Positions 45,526 through 56,251 of a DNA stretch of 64,000 nt are shown here, piece by piece (positions within the stretch are counted from its first letter, which is position 1; the number at the start of each line of letters is the position of its first letter). The notes beneath the pieces were generated by a model. It searched no databases, was not told where the DNA came from, and saw only the letters and a list, made by a program, of their open reading frames with translations. This DNA comes from Ascarosepion bandense. Its lineage: Eukaryota > Mollusca > Cephalopoda > Sepiida > Sepiidae. A program made the position numbers and the translations under genes. The DNA is taken from assembly GCA_037127315.1 (NCBI GenBank), contig JBBBDQ010000310.1, positions 521,501 to 585,500 of the forward strand, given 5' to 3'.

Positions 45526-45788
45526 TACCGATGAGAAAGCATAAAACCTTTTTAACGTTTTATGTTACCGTTGAACAATCGTAAAGCCTTTTTAATAGTT
45601 TATATTAACAATGGGCAATCTTTTAGCTTTATCTATGAGGAACTATAAAATCTTTTTAGTGGTTTATCGTACCAATGGGCAAACATAGGTACCGAAAACC
45701 CAACATAAGAAAGTTTTGTCGTCATATAATATCGATAAGCCGTATAGGATACAAATCCTATATTATCCATCAACTAAAGAAAGCACAC

Positions 45789-45930
45789 AAAGTAAAATTT
45801 CATACCCGCAAAATCGGATCCAAACGACTAAAAGCATTTTGGAAAAACCCAACTATAACAAAGTAAAACTGCACATCCGCAAAAGTGGATTTAAACGACT
45901 AAAAACATTTTAGAAAAACCCAGGCCAAGA
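45789..45930 (+). repeat. 71-bp tandem repeat, two full units
   Basis: AAAGTAAAATTTCATACCCG starts at 45789 and AAAGTAAAACTGCACATCCG at 45860. Each unit continues to AAAACCCA near its end, and a partial unit precedes at about 45690-45710. The frame in both units reads KVKFHTRKIGSKRLKAFWKN and KVKLHIRKSGFKRLKTF. The repeat may once have been translated, but the frame stops within the second unit. Confidence 0.75.
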
Positions 45931-46286
45931 AAAATTCACAAGGCAAAATTCTTGATCCTGATTGAATTAAAAATAGAAAATTCATATATGACATCAGTCA
46001 AGCATTTTTTCACACCTAAAGAAGAAAATGCCTGATGGAGCCGGCAACATGAGAAGCTTCACTATTTAAACCACGTCGGTGACCGGTCTATGCCAATCAG
46101 CATGGGAGCGGTTATCTGATAAACCTTGTGGCAATGTAACAAAAATAACATTTCAAATACAGTCAGAATGGGAGCGGTATCTGATAGCATCCCACAATGT
46201 AAGGAAGAAACTTTAAGCTGACCCGGTCACGTCTCGCTTTTACTGCCAATTTTCTTTTCTTTATTTTACTCAACACCGCCAAAGAG

Positions 46287-46323
<37 letters not shown>
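46287..46323. repeat. (CAA)n microsatellite
   Basis: About 12 CAA units. Confidence 0.95.
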
Positions 46324-46797
46324 GGACAATCTAAGTACTATTTCTTTATTTCTTCTTTCTCACCCTATCGCCTACCTCCACAAAAGAGGAAAGGACATAA
46401 CAATCACAATTCGCTTACTACACACAAAGGAACATAAGACTTTACATTCTACTACTACACAACCATGAACTCTAAACTTCTGTGGAACATTTTAAATACT
46501 TACATGTCTCTTTGAACAATTTTAACTACAAAACTACATACATTTTCTCTATGAACATTTTTCTTCTCACAAATATGTCATAGAGTTCAGTTAACGAAAT
46601 TTCACTTATATTTTTCTTCTTACAATTTTGTCATTCTGTTAATAAATCTTTGCTTTAATGTACACACGAAATATTTTATCCTTTCACATTTCAGCATCCA
46701 ACCTTCAACCTTCTGATATTTAAATTGAGGGTACTTCGGTCGTGTTTAGCACAAGGCCAATTTACCAAGCATTACCGAGGCCCCTATAGTCGGCATA

Positions 46798-47190
46798 AAT
46801 TATTTTTAATGGTTTATATTAGCAATGTCCAAGCACAAAACCTTTCTAACTGTTGATATTAGCCATAAAGCAGCATGAAACGTTTTTCACGGTTTATGAT
46901 ACTAATGAACAAGCATAAAAAACTTTTTAATTTAACGATTTATATACCCGATAAAAAGATAACATCTTTTTACCGTTTTATGCAACTATGAGCAAGTGTA
47001 AAATCTTTTTTTTTATAGTACAGATGATCAAGCATGAAACCTTTTTAACATTTTATGGTACCTACGTGAATTAAAATTTCCAACTTTTTATATTATTAAA
47101 TGACCGAGAATAAAATTTTAAAAAAATTTTATGCGACTGTCGAGCAACAACAAAACCTTTTTAAATAGATAGTACCGATGAGTAAGGCGG
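46798..47190. repeat. Degenerate minisatellite, continuation
   Basis: About ten diverged units of the same 40-bp repeat: AATGAACAAGCATAAAAAAC, CTATGAGCAAGTGTAAAATC and AGATGATCAAGCATGAAACC. It ends at GTACCGATGAGTAAGGCGGG, where the zinc-knuckle relic begins. Confidence 0.75.
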
Positions 47191-47194
47191 GGCC

Positions 47195-47935
47195 TAGAAA
47201 TCCACAGGCCTTCTTTTCTGGGCAGGAACAGGACAAATGACCAGTCTGTTCACATTTCTAACAGGTTGGTTTATATCTGGATACAATCACCGGCATTTTC
47301 TGTCCCTCTGCATCCAGGCAGTTGGGAACAGAGCTGAAGGCTTTATGATCTGTCGTTATTTCGAAACTCCATCCCTTGTTTTGATCGTCGGAAGAAGCAC
47401 TGAGTATCTGACCGTATTGGATGTGAACGCCGTCAAATGCTCTCCTAAGACCTGCAACATTGACCGTTGCCTGACCTGATATCCCGTTCGTATGATAATA
47501 TTTTGTGATTAAATCACGACTGGAGGCGTTTTCACAGTCGGCAGGCATTGGTAACAGTATACATCAGGAAATCTTACCTTTGATAATTCTTTGGGGTTTA
47601 ACTCCTAAAGATGTCAAAGCTTTGATAGCCTTGTGTTTGTTGGAGCGACAAATTTTGCACGCCACAAAGACGGACACAATTCCTTTCCAACATTCTGTAA
47701 TCCAAGGGGTCTACCAAAAGCCCATCTTCTTTTATCATATTTTCGTAGCTTTTGGCTCTCTTCAGGAACTCCGTCATGTTGATAAAGCAATTTAGTAGGA
47801 AGAGTGTCAGCAAGAGGACGTTTTTTTTGCCGCTACGTCGATTTTTTTGTTTCTATTCGTCGTGTTAGACTTGGTCTTCTCTTGGATTCTTGAAATTTTT
47901 CTGGCCATTATGCTTTTGTTGTGATTTTCCTCTGC
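47195..47935 (-). pseudogene. Retroelement ORF1/gag-like relic with CCHC zinc knuckle
   Basis: The minus strand from about 47690 reads VACKICRSNKHKAIKALTSL, GVKPQRIIKGKIS, a stop, then PADCENASSRDLITKYYHTN (47548 on) and GISGQATVNVAGLRRAFDGV. KGWSFEITTDHKAF and PVIVSRYKPTC follow. The last run continues through a TAG into KCEQTGHLSCSC, so the spacing C-x2-C-x4-H-x4-C of a zinc knuckle is present (47263 down to 47222). A basic segment (KSNTTNRNKKIDVAAKKT) lies upstream at 47880-47830. A nucleic-acid-binding ORF1 of a LINE or a gag-derived protein is likely. At least two stops disable it. It is not recognised as a named family. Confidence 0.45.
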
Positions 47936-48198
47936 TGTCTTTTGCATTCTTTCCGCTTTTTTGAAACGGCCGACTTTTGCTGGACATTTTGAAAAATAAT
48001 TTGTCCCCTTTTTTTAAAAAATTGTTCCCCCTTTTTTTGGAAAAAGGATATAAAAAAAATAAAACTATCTAACAGAAGAAAGAAACAATGAGAAACAATG
48101 AGAAAAATAAAAAATGTGGAGAACGAAAATAAAAATTTAACAAGAAAATAATTCAAATATAACACGAGTTTAAGGTCTAGCACTAAATGAAAAAGAAA

Positions 48199-48274
48199 AA
48201 AGACACGTAAAATAAAACAAGTTAAATATAGTCTTAAAAGGCCGTATTTAAGCTGTTTTATTTTACGTGTCTTT
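48199..48274. repeat. Perfect 21-bp inverted repeat around 34 bp
   Basis: The arms are AAAGACACGTAAAATAAAAC plus one base at 48199-48219, and the exact inverse at 48254-48274. It could be the ends of a tiny MITE or a stable hairpin. The inner DNA has no coding sense. Confidence 0.85.
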
Positions 48275-50160
48275 ATTAAACAATAAAAATTAATAATTAA
48301 TAAAAAATAATCAAATCACAATTTGTTAACGTATATACGTCTGGCTCTTACACTATTTACATTATTCACTGGAATTAAGAAACGTTTATACCCAATGGAC
48401 CATGTGTCCTCAAGACGTTGATCAGTTCCGGTGAATTGACCAAAAAAGTTGTGAATACCAGGCTACAGTAGTGGTAAACAAATAACTTAAGTTAAAGAAT
48501 GATAACTCATGATGACCAGAAGTAGCTTCGCACAAGGAATGAGAATGACATACTCCAGTGATAGTAATAATTTGGGTTCGAAATTCCTAGACCCTGAAGA
48601 AGGCCGAAGCGTTCAACGGCCGAAACGTCTAGAAAAATGGCAACGAATATGAAAACAATAGTCCGAATAATGTAAATAGTGTAAATACTACCTCATCTCA
48701 GAAGTATAGACAAATACGTATGGCACTTGTTAACGTGTATCACGTATGACACTTAATTGACAGATAGGTTAGGTACTCCAGTAAATCATGAGATTAACTT
48801 TAAATATTTACACTATTTACAATTTCGAGTCCAAATATATACTGCCCGGCCCATGGATTGAACTCACAGTTACTACGTCACTAAAGTCACAAATCAACAC
48901 GTAAATCCACTAGAATTATTATCCCGTAGGACAATAATATATGGAGAACTTAAATCTAACCTGGCTGATGCTGATGAGTGCTGCTAATTTTACAACGTAA
49001 AATAGTGGCTAGCTTCAGCTAATGCTGATTTCATTTGATTTGATATGATTTTTAAGGTTTACACACGGTGATTTATTTAAAGACGATACATATTTTAAAA
49101 CTTAAGAATTACTTTTGTGAGTCAGCGTTGCATCAACAATTTTTGAGAATAACAGTGATTATTCCAAATAGTACAGATACATTTTTTTACGATTGCAGCA
49201 TGTAGACCTATTCTTCTCTGGTGAAAATACATAGCTGATGGAAGCAATAAGGTGAAAAAATAATATTGCTCAACTCAAAAGTGTTATTGATCTACTTTTA
49301 TCTGAAAAGAAATATGATGCATGACTTTTGGATCACCCTTGTGAGTGGTGGGGTTGGAAAGTATGTTTGAACGAAAGAATAAAGAGAGGAATCGACTCAA
49401 ATTGCTGGATAAGTTCAGATAATCAGCAGAATAATAATAATTCGTCAATTGTACACAGGAGGAATATATATTTTTCATACTAATGCAATTCGGGTTGAAT
49501 AATTCTATGCTAATATACACATTGTCGACAAAAATTTATTTCTTTTTAAATTTTACTTTTTCTTATTTTAATTTCTTTGAATGTAACAAATGCAATTATT
49601 GTGTCATTGAGCAGGTTTGCAATAAACTGCAAAAACGATTGGTATTTCAACATAATTAGTGCTTAGAATAAATATTTAATTCAATTAACAATGTATAATG
49701 ATTTTCTTCGAAAATGAAACATTTTGAATCTTGTTGACATCATAGAACTTACGCTTCACTACACATTGATGAAAGTAAGTGTATGAGTCATCATAGTCAC
49801 ACATATTGATACACACTCATTGAAACACACCCATAGAAACACAGATTGTTTCATAAAAACAATACATGTATATGTTGTCTATTTGATAATTTCAGAAAAG
49901 AGGATGCATATCTAACTTGTAGGTAATTATTATTCAATTTACATTATTAATTATCATAAACTCTCTCAAAAACTTCAAATGTTGATTGATCGATAAGAAG
50001 ATAGAGAAGAAAATAATTGTAAAAGAAAGAGAGTGTGCAAAATGTTGCAAATAACTTCATTTTTTTACTTATGAAAAATTGAAAATGATTTTAAATGCCC
50101 ACATGGAAGAGGTTAAGCGCTTCACTAGTTATTTATTTATTATAAGTGTATAAGAGCATA
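48275..50160. other. Intergenic DNA with one retroelement-end hairpin
   Basis: No gene. A strong hairpin motif lies at 48584-48631 and a SINE-tail scrap at about 48720-48770. The rest is AT-rich and unrecognised. Confidence 0.45.
48584..48631 (+). ncRNA. Two-helix hairpin with CTGAAGAA/GAAAC internal loop
   Basis: The outer helix CTAGAC/GTCTAG encloses CCTGAAGAA, the inner helix GGCCG/CGGCC and GAAAC. CTGAAGA fits the hammerhead box CUGANGA and GAAAC fits the second box, but there is no third helix. The same layout lies at 34655-34610 on the minus strand. It is probably a conserved structure in the terminal region of a retroelement. Confidence 0.4.
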
Positions 50161-50162
50161 AT

Positions 50163-50475
50163 ATTATCGATTTTCTGCACTATTGTAAGAACTGCAACCT
50201 TGAAACTTCTGAATATCGTTTCTAATGTCTTTGTCTATGAGTGTATCCAATTTGATTAAAATCGGACCACTCCTTCTATAATCCGATTTTTTTATTATCA
50301 ATTTTAGATATTTATCAGGGGTACCTCGACACAAAACCTAGCTAAAAACACTCGCGGATGCTTATAGTACAACTGTGTAAATTTTGAAGAAAATTGATTC
50401 AGCCGTTTCGGAGTCTATAGGTAACGGACACACACACACAGACACACACACAGAGACAAAGTTACATTTATAAAT
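50163..50475 (+). repeat. Dispersed repeat with (CA)n end, plus-strand copy
   Basis: It runs from ATCGATTTTCTGCACTATTG through AAAATCGGACCACTCCTT and GGTACCTCGACACAAAACCT to CGGAGTCTATAGGTAACGG, then 'acacacacagacacacacaca'. It matches the inverted copy at 27481-27750 along its whole length. Confidence 0.8.
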
Positions 50476-50548
50476 AAGTTTAGATTAGATTTATGGCGAT
50501 CTTTATTCATCCTGCTTGAAAATTGCTTAAATATACGTATATTGATCA

Positions 50549-50830
50549 TCAGGGATGCCGTGGTCGGAACGAGAAATCGGAGAGTCGAGTTCGAATTACA
50601 GTTGAATTTGTTGCATTCACTTACGCGCAAATAAATTTGGGAAACGAATTAATCTATCTCTTCTACCTCCAGCTATGTGTTAAATAGCAGAACAGATTGG
50701 GTTCTGGTTCGGTAGCCTTGGTTGATAACCAGTTTACCGTAGAAAGTAAAGGCAACCTACTGCAGGAAAATATTCTGTCATGTCTCTTTCGAGATATGCT
50801 CACCCAAGCGCATGGCACTTTACTGACTGA
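50549..50830 (+). mobile_element. tRNA-derived SINE with 11-bp target duplication
   Basis: TATATTGATCA occurs at 50538-50548 and 50831-50841. Inside are the head (CGGAACGAGAAATCGGAGAG, GAGTTCGAATTAC), body (CACTTACGCGCAAAT, ACAGATTGGGTTC) and tail (CAAGCGCATGGCACTTTACT, GACTGA). The extreme 5' part with the A box is shortened compared with 56482-56783. Confidence 0.8.
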
Positions 50831-51199
50831 TATATTGATCAATTCAATTTAATCTATGTTATATATGTGGTCATAGGAGGCTCTTGCTCGACAAGCCGCA
50901 TCCTTTCCTGGTAAGATGGACGCATCACTCTGTCCTCACCCATCTTCTAAATCTCTTACATGTTGACTCCAAGCGCCATGCTCTGGGAAACCGCTTCAGC
51001 TGGCCAACTAAATCATGTGAGGAGGTAATGTGTTCACATGGCGCCACTGAATGTATGAACTTTCTCAACGCAGGTCACCGTCCAAGGCGGAAGAGTTCTA
51101 AGAATAACTTCAACAGCAACGTGAAACCCAGCTATTGGATTATGGCCCCACTGCCTTGTGGTTATCTCCAGAAAGAGTAAAAGCTATGGGAGTAAACTC

Positions 51200-52776
51200 A
51201 AAAACTAATCCGGGGTGAAGCTCATAAAGGCGGTTGGATGTCACAATGACTTCTTACCGACAGCTCCTGCAACCATATATGTGCCAAATGTATTTTTCTG
51301 CTCTCCTTGGGATCACATCAGTCAGGCCGAGTTGGGGATCCTGACACCTGGGCAGCCCAGAACCTCCATATACATTGCCCAGGCCTGCGCCCTAGAGTGG
51401 TAACTTTAGTATCGCTGCTCACGGCGTCAGAAACAACACGGGAGACAGCAGTTACGAGTTATAAGCCAGGACCAATTGGCGTAGGCCCAGGCACTACTGG
51501 TTGTCTCCGACAGTAGGAAGGATCATAGAAGTCCCATTGGGCAATCTTTTTGGTAATATTTTCACCAGGCAAAGATTACCAAAAAAAAAAAAAAAAAAAA
51601 TGCCACAAATCTTGCAACTAGGAGGATGGAATGTCAGAACAATATGCTCTGGTCTCTCCGATGATCTACAACCGGTCAATGGCTCCAGAAAAACAGCTAT
51701 CATTGACCGAAAGCTCACAAGACTCAACATCGACATCGCTGCACTGCAGGAAACCAGACTTGCATCAAACGGCAGCCTCAGAGAACAGAACTACACATTC
51801 TTCTAGCAAGGCAAAGAACCTGTTGAACCAAGACTGCATGGCGTTGGATTCGCAGCAAAGAATTCTCTGTTGACTACTGTAGAACCGCCATCCAGTGGTA
51901 GAGCCCGAATCCAGTCTCTCCACCTATGAAAAACAGACAGAGGCTCCTCGAATTATGCTCCTACAGTGACTTCTGTATAATCACCACGTTCTTCACCACC
52001 ATGCCGCATTTTCGAGTGTCCTGGCAGTACCCCAGATTTCAGTAGTACCAGCTGGGGTGCTACCTGTCCAAGTTGATACACCGATCCAAGCAGAAAGGTC
52101 GCCTTCGAATTAACACTAGCAGGACGGCAATACCAGACCTGTACGAGCGCTTCGCCAAATCCATCGAGGATGCCCTCAAAGACTGCCCTGATGGTAACTC
52201 TGAAGAGAGATAGAGTCACATCCGTGATTCCATCAACAACCCTGTAGTGAACATCTTTGGCAAGAAAGCGAGGTAAAACCCGGACTGGTTCAAAGTCGGC
52301 ATTGTTGAATTAGAGCTCAAAAACATGGCTCGCTTGACAGAGGGTCTGGGACAACAAGACGCTGACCACCAACACCAAGATGGTGGTGTATCGGGCCTGC
52401 ATGCTCAGCACGCTGCTCTACGGACCCTCTACTCTCGCCAAGAGCAAAGGCTCAACACCTTCCACCTGCTCAACCTCAGGAGATTGGGAATCACCTGGTA
52501 GGACCGCGTCTCAAATAAGAGCGTCCTTGATCAGACGGACATTCTAAGCATGTTCGCTCTGCTCACCTAGCGTCGACTTCGGTGGCTTGCTCCCCCCCCA
52601 CACACACCAGGCGAATGGACGATGGAGGATCTCCAAAGAACGTTCTATTCCGTGAGCTCGCTACCGGCTCCAGACGTGCAAGAAGACCTGCCCTACGCTA
52701 CAAGGATGTCTGCAAGCGAGACATGAGGTCAGGTGGCATCAACCCAGCATTTGATTTTCTCTTGTATTTTGCATGA
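51200..52776 (+). pseudogene. LINE with endonuclease start and reverse-transcriptase end joined by large deletions
   Basis: The 5' region (51210-51560) reads through as AVGCHNDFLPTAPATIYVPN and similar leader sequence. From 51601 comes LQLGGWNVRTICSGLSDDLQ, then RLNIDIAALQETRLASNG, the endonuclease motifs with the catalytic Asn and Glu, then RLHGVGFAAKNSLLTT. Soon after 51930 the frame breaks. The DNA at 52090-52270 gives RFAKSIEDALKDCPDG in another frame, which belongs to the linker, and 52330-52776 gives the C-terminal end (RRLRWL, ALRYKDVCKRDMRSGGINPA). Almost the whole reverse transcriptase core is deleted, including the YADD region. It is a separate LINE family from the copy at 9138-10207. 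Confidence 0.75.
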
Positions 52777-52789
52777 CTTTAGGTATGTT

Positions 52790-53260
52790 TTCAGTGCTGC
52801 TATATCTAAGTTTTAGTGCATTTCTGTTGAATATGTTGTATAATTTACTTGTTTTAGTGAAGTGTTAATGAGTTTGTTGAACATTTGGTCTATATTTGTT
52901 TTAACATTCTTAATGTTAAGTAGATTCAATCATATGATGCTTATTTTTCTGTAGTGGTTTGTGTGTTTATTGTAAATGCTAATTTTGAGGGAACTTTTTT
53001 TTCTTTTTATATTTCATTTTGGGCTTCGTTGGATGTTTTCATTTGATGAATCGTTGGATAATCTGTTGCTGATGTGTGCTTTTTTTATTGTTGTCGCTAG
53101 TCGGTTGTGTCAGTTGAAATTGTCTGTGAATTGTGCTGTCATTTGGATTTTTGAACGGATGATGCATACCTTACATCTAAGAAGTGTATCTCTTTTAGAT
53201 TTATTTCAATGTTGATTGCAAAATGTATTTCTTTTAGAATATTTTTCTGTTTTTTTTTTT
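52790..53260 (-). pseudogene. Penelope-like element relic (C-terminal reverse transcriptase)
   Basis: The minus strand reads, in shifting frames, TIKKAHISNRLSNDSSNENI (53095-53035) and, nearer 52890-52800, MFNKLINTSLK and NALKLRYSSTENIPKV. These correspond to the SIIKQ..INRKLS block and the FNKN..ISYSC block of the relics at 13737-14240 and 61070-62620. Frameshifts and stops are frequent. The GIY-YIG part is not visible, and the LINE relic begins immediately beyond. Confidence 0.5.
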
Positions 53261-54055
53261 GTTTTTTTTTCTGCTTTGTGTCTGTTGCAGTTTATTATTA
53301 TGAACCTGTTGTCTCTGTACAGCCCAATTTTTTCTTTGTTAATTATCATAGCTATCATGTGTAATATATATATTCCGACAATGGATAAATAGAGAACAAC
53401 ACTGGGTGATCAGTGTTGGCTTTACGCGTCATACTATCTTCAGAGCAGGTGTCACTACTTGCATAGGGTTCATATATCGTTTCATAGAAGGCGTATCAGA
53501 AGCGATGGAAGAGAAAAACCGGCTCTTTATTTTATCTTATTCATAGTTCTGAACTTAAGTTTACTCACTTTAATTTTTTGTATACTATCGTCAATTCCAA
53601 ATTTGGATATGTTTTACTCTTTGCCTGTTCTATACGCACACTGAATGGTCTGAAGATTGTTTGAGGTGTTTAACTGATAGTCATCGTCTAGTGTTGCTAT
53701 ATTTTAATCTTTTAATTCCTACACATATTTACCGAGCGTAGTGTTATTAGTATAATCTCTCATTTTTGCTTCCATGATCCTTCAATAATTCGCCTCTCTT
53801 TCTCATTGTTGACGGGTATACTATATCAGAGGTCAAGCACACCCGACAATTACTTTTGTTCCTGCATTTACTGAGAAGATTGTTATTGGTATCTTTTGAG
53901 AATAGCATCTTTCGCTTATGTTTTATTTAATGGTTGAATAACATTATCCATACAACAATAATTCAGTTTTAACGTACTTTCATTAAACAATTGGTATATC
54001 TTGCAGACTACAGGAATACTGTTTTTTCCTGCATTCCAGCAACTCATTAAAACTG
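53261..54055. other. Intergenic DNA with element-end motifs
   Basis: No gene. AACACTG/CAGTGTT (53398-53417) form a short hairpin. TCTGAAGATTGTTTGAGGTG then TTTAACTGATAG at 53649-53680 has a relative at 63316-63350 (TCTGAAGATTTCTTGAAGCG then TGAAACTGATAG), so both are parts of one dispersed repeat. Confidence 0.45.
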
Positions 54056-54059
54056 TCGA

Positions 54060-54560
54060 CCAAATTAAATGATATTACTTTTCTTTTTTCTTTGAAATGA
54101 TTGAAGTCGAATGACTGAAGTCGAGATGCTATGTCTGGACGGATAACATTGCAGACCTTTTTTTTTTATTTTGACGAGAATCTCTAAATAAATAGCAGGA
54201 GCATCAAACCAGATGTTGCAGCAATATTCAATGCACGGATGAATGGTAGATTCATAAACATGCAAGAAGGATTCCGACGAGAGAAATTGTTTGAACTATC
54301 GCAGTAAACTAACATTCCTAGCAGCTGACCTAGTATTTCATTCAATATAATCACTTCACTTCAAGTCATTGTAAAACGTGAGATTAAGAATGCGCAATGA
54401 GTTGCTCTCATTGAAATTAGCATCAGCCATGCTGGCGGAAAATAACCAAAATTCAACATGATTAAAACTAACAAGCCATTTCTTGTCCCAGTTGATCATA
54501 GGTTATTTTTCAGAGCAGCTACCAGTTTTACTTTGTCGAACCTATCGGACTTAATATGCT
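54060..54560 (-). pseudogene. Jockey/CR1-like LINE relic (reverse-transcriptase thumb region)
   Basis: The minus strand from 54545 reads SDRFDKVKLVAALKNNL, then KKWLVSF remains and ADANFNESNSLRILNLT. SESFLHVYESTIHPCIEYCC and NIWFDAPAIYLEILVKI follow (54290-54160), the counterpart of STIRPCIEYCCHIWSGAP in the 9138 copy, then CNVIRPDIASRLQSF. It has frameshifts and stops and no 3' tail. Confidence 0.7.
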
Positions 54561-54564
54561 GTGT

Positions 54565-56248
54565 CATCATTATAAATGCCGAACTGAGAATTGATTATAT
54601 TGGAAAAGTCGCTGAGTAAGATAAAAAGCAAAGTAGATTCAAGAATCTATCCTTGGCCCTACTTTTTTCTAGGGTACCCTAACATTAATGTGAGAGGATC
54701 TGAAAGTGAGCCGCTGACTTTTTTCACACGACTTGTTAAAGACGACTGGAATCGGCTAGAGAATTATATTTTATACTTTTATGTCAGTCTCAAAACGTTG
54801 TTTTTAACAGGCATCGTTTCTCTAATGATATCTGTAGATGAAAAAGTGTGTGAAAAGCAAATAAAATAAATAATCTTCAAACAGTTCTACAAATTTAAAT
54901 AATTCTGTTATTGCGTATAAATATAATCCTTGTTTTTTTAAGTTACATGAAGCAACTTATAAAGTTCCTTGGAAATAAAGTTTATACGAAGTGGTTTTCT
55001 TTCTACAACATAAAAAAATTAATTTTGTTAGCAACCATACATTGAAAGGTATATTCTAATTCATCGTGCAAAAATCCATGATTTCGTATGTGTGTATGAT
55101 GTGATTTCATCAACACTTAATAATTTATGAACATACTTTAAAAACGAGATATAATTTGTAATAAGGAACTTAGTATTCAAAAAGTTAATTTTAGTATTCA
55201 GTATTATTTACATCCTCTGGTCAAATTATACTGAAAAACTAAAGACTAGTAATATCCGTTACGCTATTTATAAGAAAAATCGGATCACATAAATTTAAAC
55301 TCAGAAATGTTATTGGTTAATAAATATATTCCTCAATATTTAATTTCGATTCTAAATAGGGTAAAGATTGTTAATCACTTTCTGGCTGTGATCCTTCAGT
55401 TTTTAAAACGAACGACAAGAATGTTCTCTGCTTTTTCAAAGCCTGAATGGCGTTTGAAATAGCGTCCCTGATTGGTTAGTAAATGTGAGAATTTGAATTT
55501 GAAGTGCGTGTGGGTTTATTTTTGCAGGTGATGTCTGTGTGAGCTATACTTTTGCACAGAATTGAGATTTTAGTGATACTATTTATATCTATAAACTTTT
55601 TCCTAAATTTTTAAATTCTTCCTAAATTCTACACATCTATATTCAACACATAGCCATAGCTATGAGGACAGTTTCAGCGTTGGAAACAATCACGGTTCTA
55701 ATTATTTCGGATTGAGGACAGTGACGGGTGAAGCTATTAATTAAAGCTATGGAATCTAATTTTCAATCAAGCACAGTAGATGCTGGTAGGGATTCCACAA
55801 TAGTGTGGAGAATGACAAGAGTGACATCGGCTGGTTCGGATAATTACGTCATTGACTGGTGAACTCTATGTTGCATTGCTTTGTGGCAGCTTCCATGGGT
55901 GCAGTGATAGGTTATTCCAGCACCCTTTGAGAGCCATTCTGGAGACTACCAACGAATGGTATGGTCATGCTGTTCACCTGATATAAATATATAAGGGATG
56001 TGGTAATGAGGTCTATTCGCACGCAAGTTCCTGAACCTAAAAATATCAAGGAGCCCCATTCTTTTTAATATTTTCTTAGACTATGCTTTCGCGTGTACAA
56101 GTACAAATGTGAAAAAAATGTTCCTTAATCTTTTAAAAATTCCGTACCACATTCCAAAAGAATCTACTGATAGAAAACAGCGCTCTCATTTTTCCCAGTG
56201 GAGGGAGGATGTGCCAATGATATAGCTATTCACAGCTCGTATAAGAAT
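54565..56248. other. Intergenic DNA, no recognised gene
   Basis: A 92-residue frame at 54591-54869 (YPWPYFFLGYPNINVRG, FLTGIVSLMISVDEKVC) has mixed composition but no known motif. I cannot support it as a gene. The remainder is AT-rich. Confidence 0.4.
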
Positions 56249-56251
56249 GAC

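Larger units (their letters stand above)
43562..45690. repeat. Degenerate minisatellite, about 40-bp unit, with repeated header blocks
   Basis: The unit is close to TACCGATGAGCAAGCATAAA followed by ATCTTTTTAACGTTTTATAG. Two dozen or so diverged units are recognisable in 43625-43890, 44665-45175 and 45235-45690. Each array begins with a related header containing CAATTTTTAATA, CCTTTTTATTA and 'taaataa..ctgatttttaacgtt' (43562, 44606, 45183). So header and array were duplicated together. SINEs interrupt it at 44260-44568 and 45414-45525. Confidence 0.75.
45697..46794. other. Unidentified 1.1-kb insertion in the satellite
   Basis: The satellite stops near 45690 and resumes at about 46798. The intervening DNA holds a 71-bp tandem repeat, a segment with GGAGCCGGCAACATGAGAAG and two copies of a 'cagcatgggagcggt..atctgata' phrase (46100-46123, 46164-46188), and a (CAA)n tract. 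No coding domain was recognised. An LTR-type or other retroelement remnant is possible. Confidence 0.4.

Noticed and set aside
43562..47190. CRISPR-like array
   Set aside because: Units of about 40 bp are degenerate along their full length with no constant-repeat and unique-spacer pattern, and the DNA is eukaryotic.
48584..48631. Complete hammerhead ribozyme
   Set aside because: Boxes CTGAAGA and GAAAC are present but there is an extra A before the inner helix and no third helix or cleavage site, so I only call it a related hairpin.
54591..54869. 92-residue frame with mixed hydrophobic composition
   Set aside because: No recognisable domain, no splice or promoter context, and it is surrounded by repeat relics.
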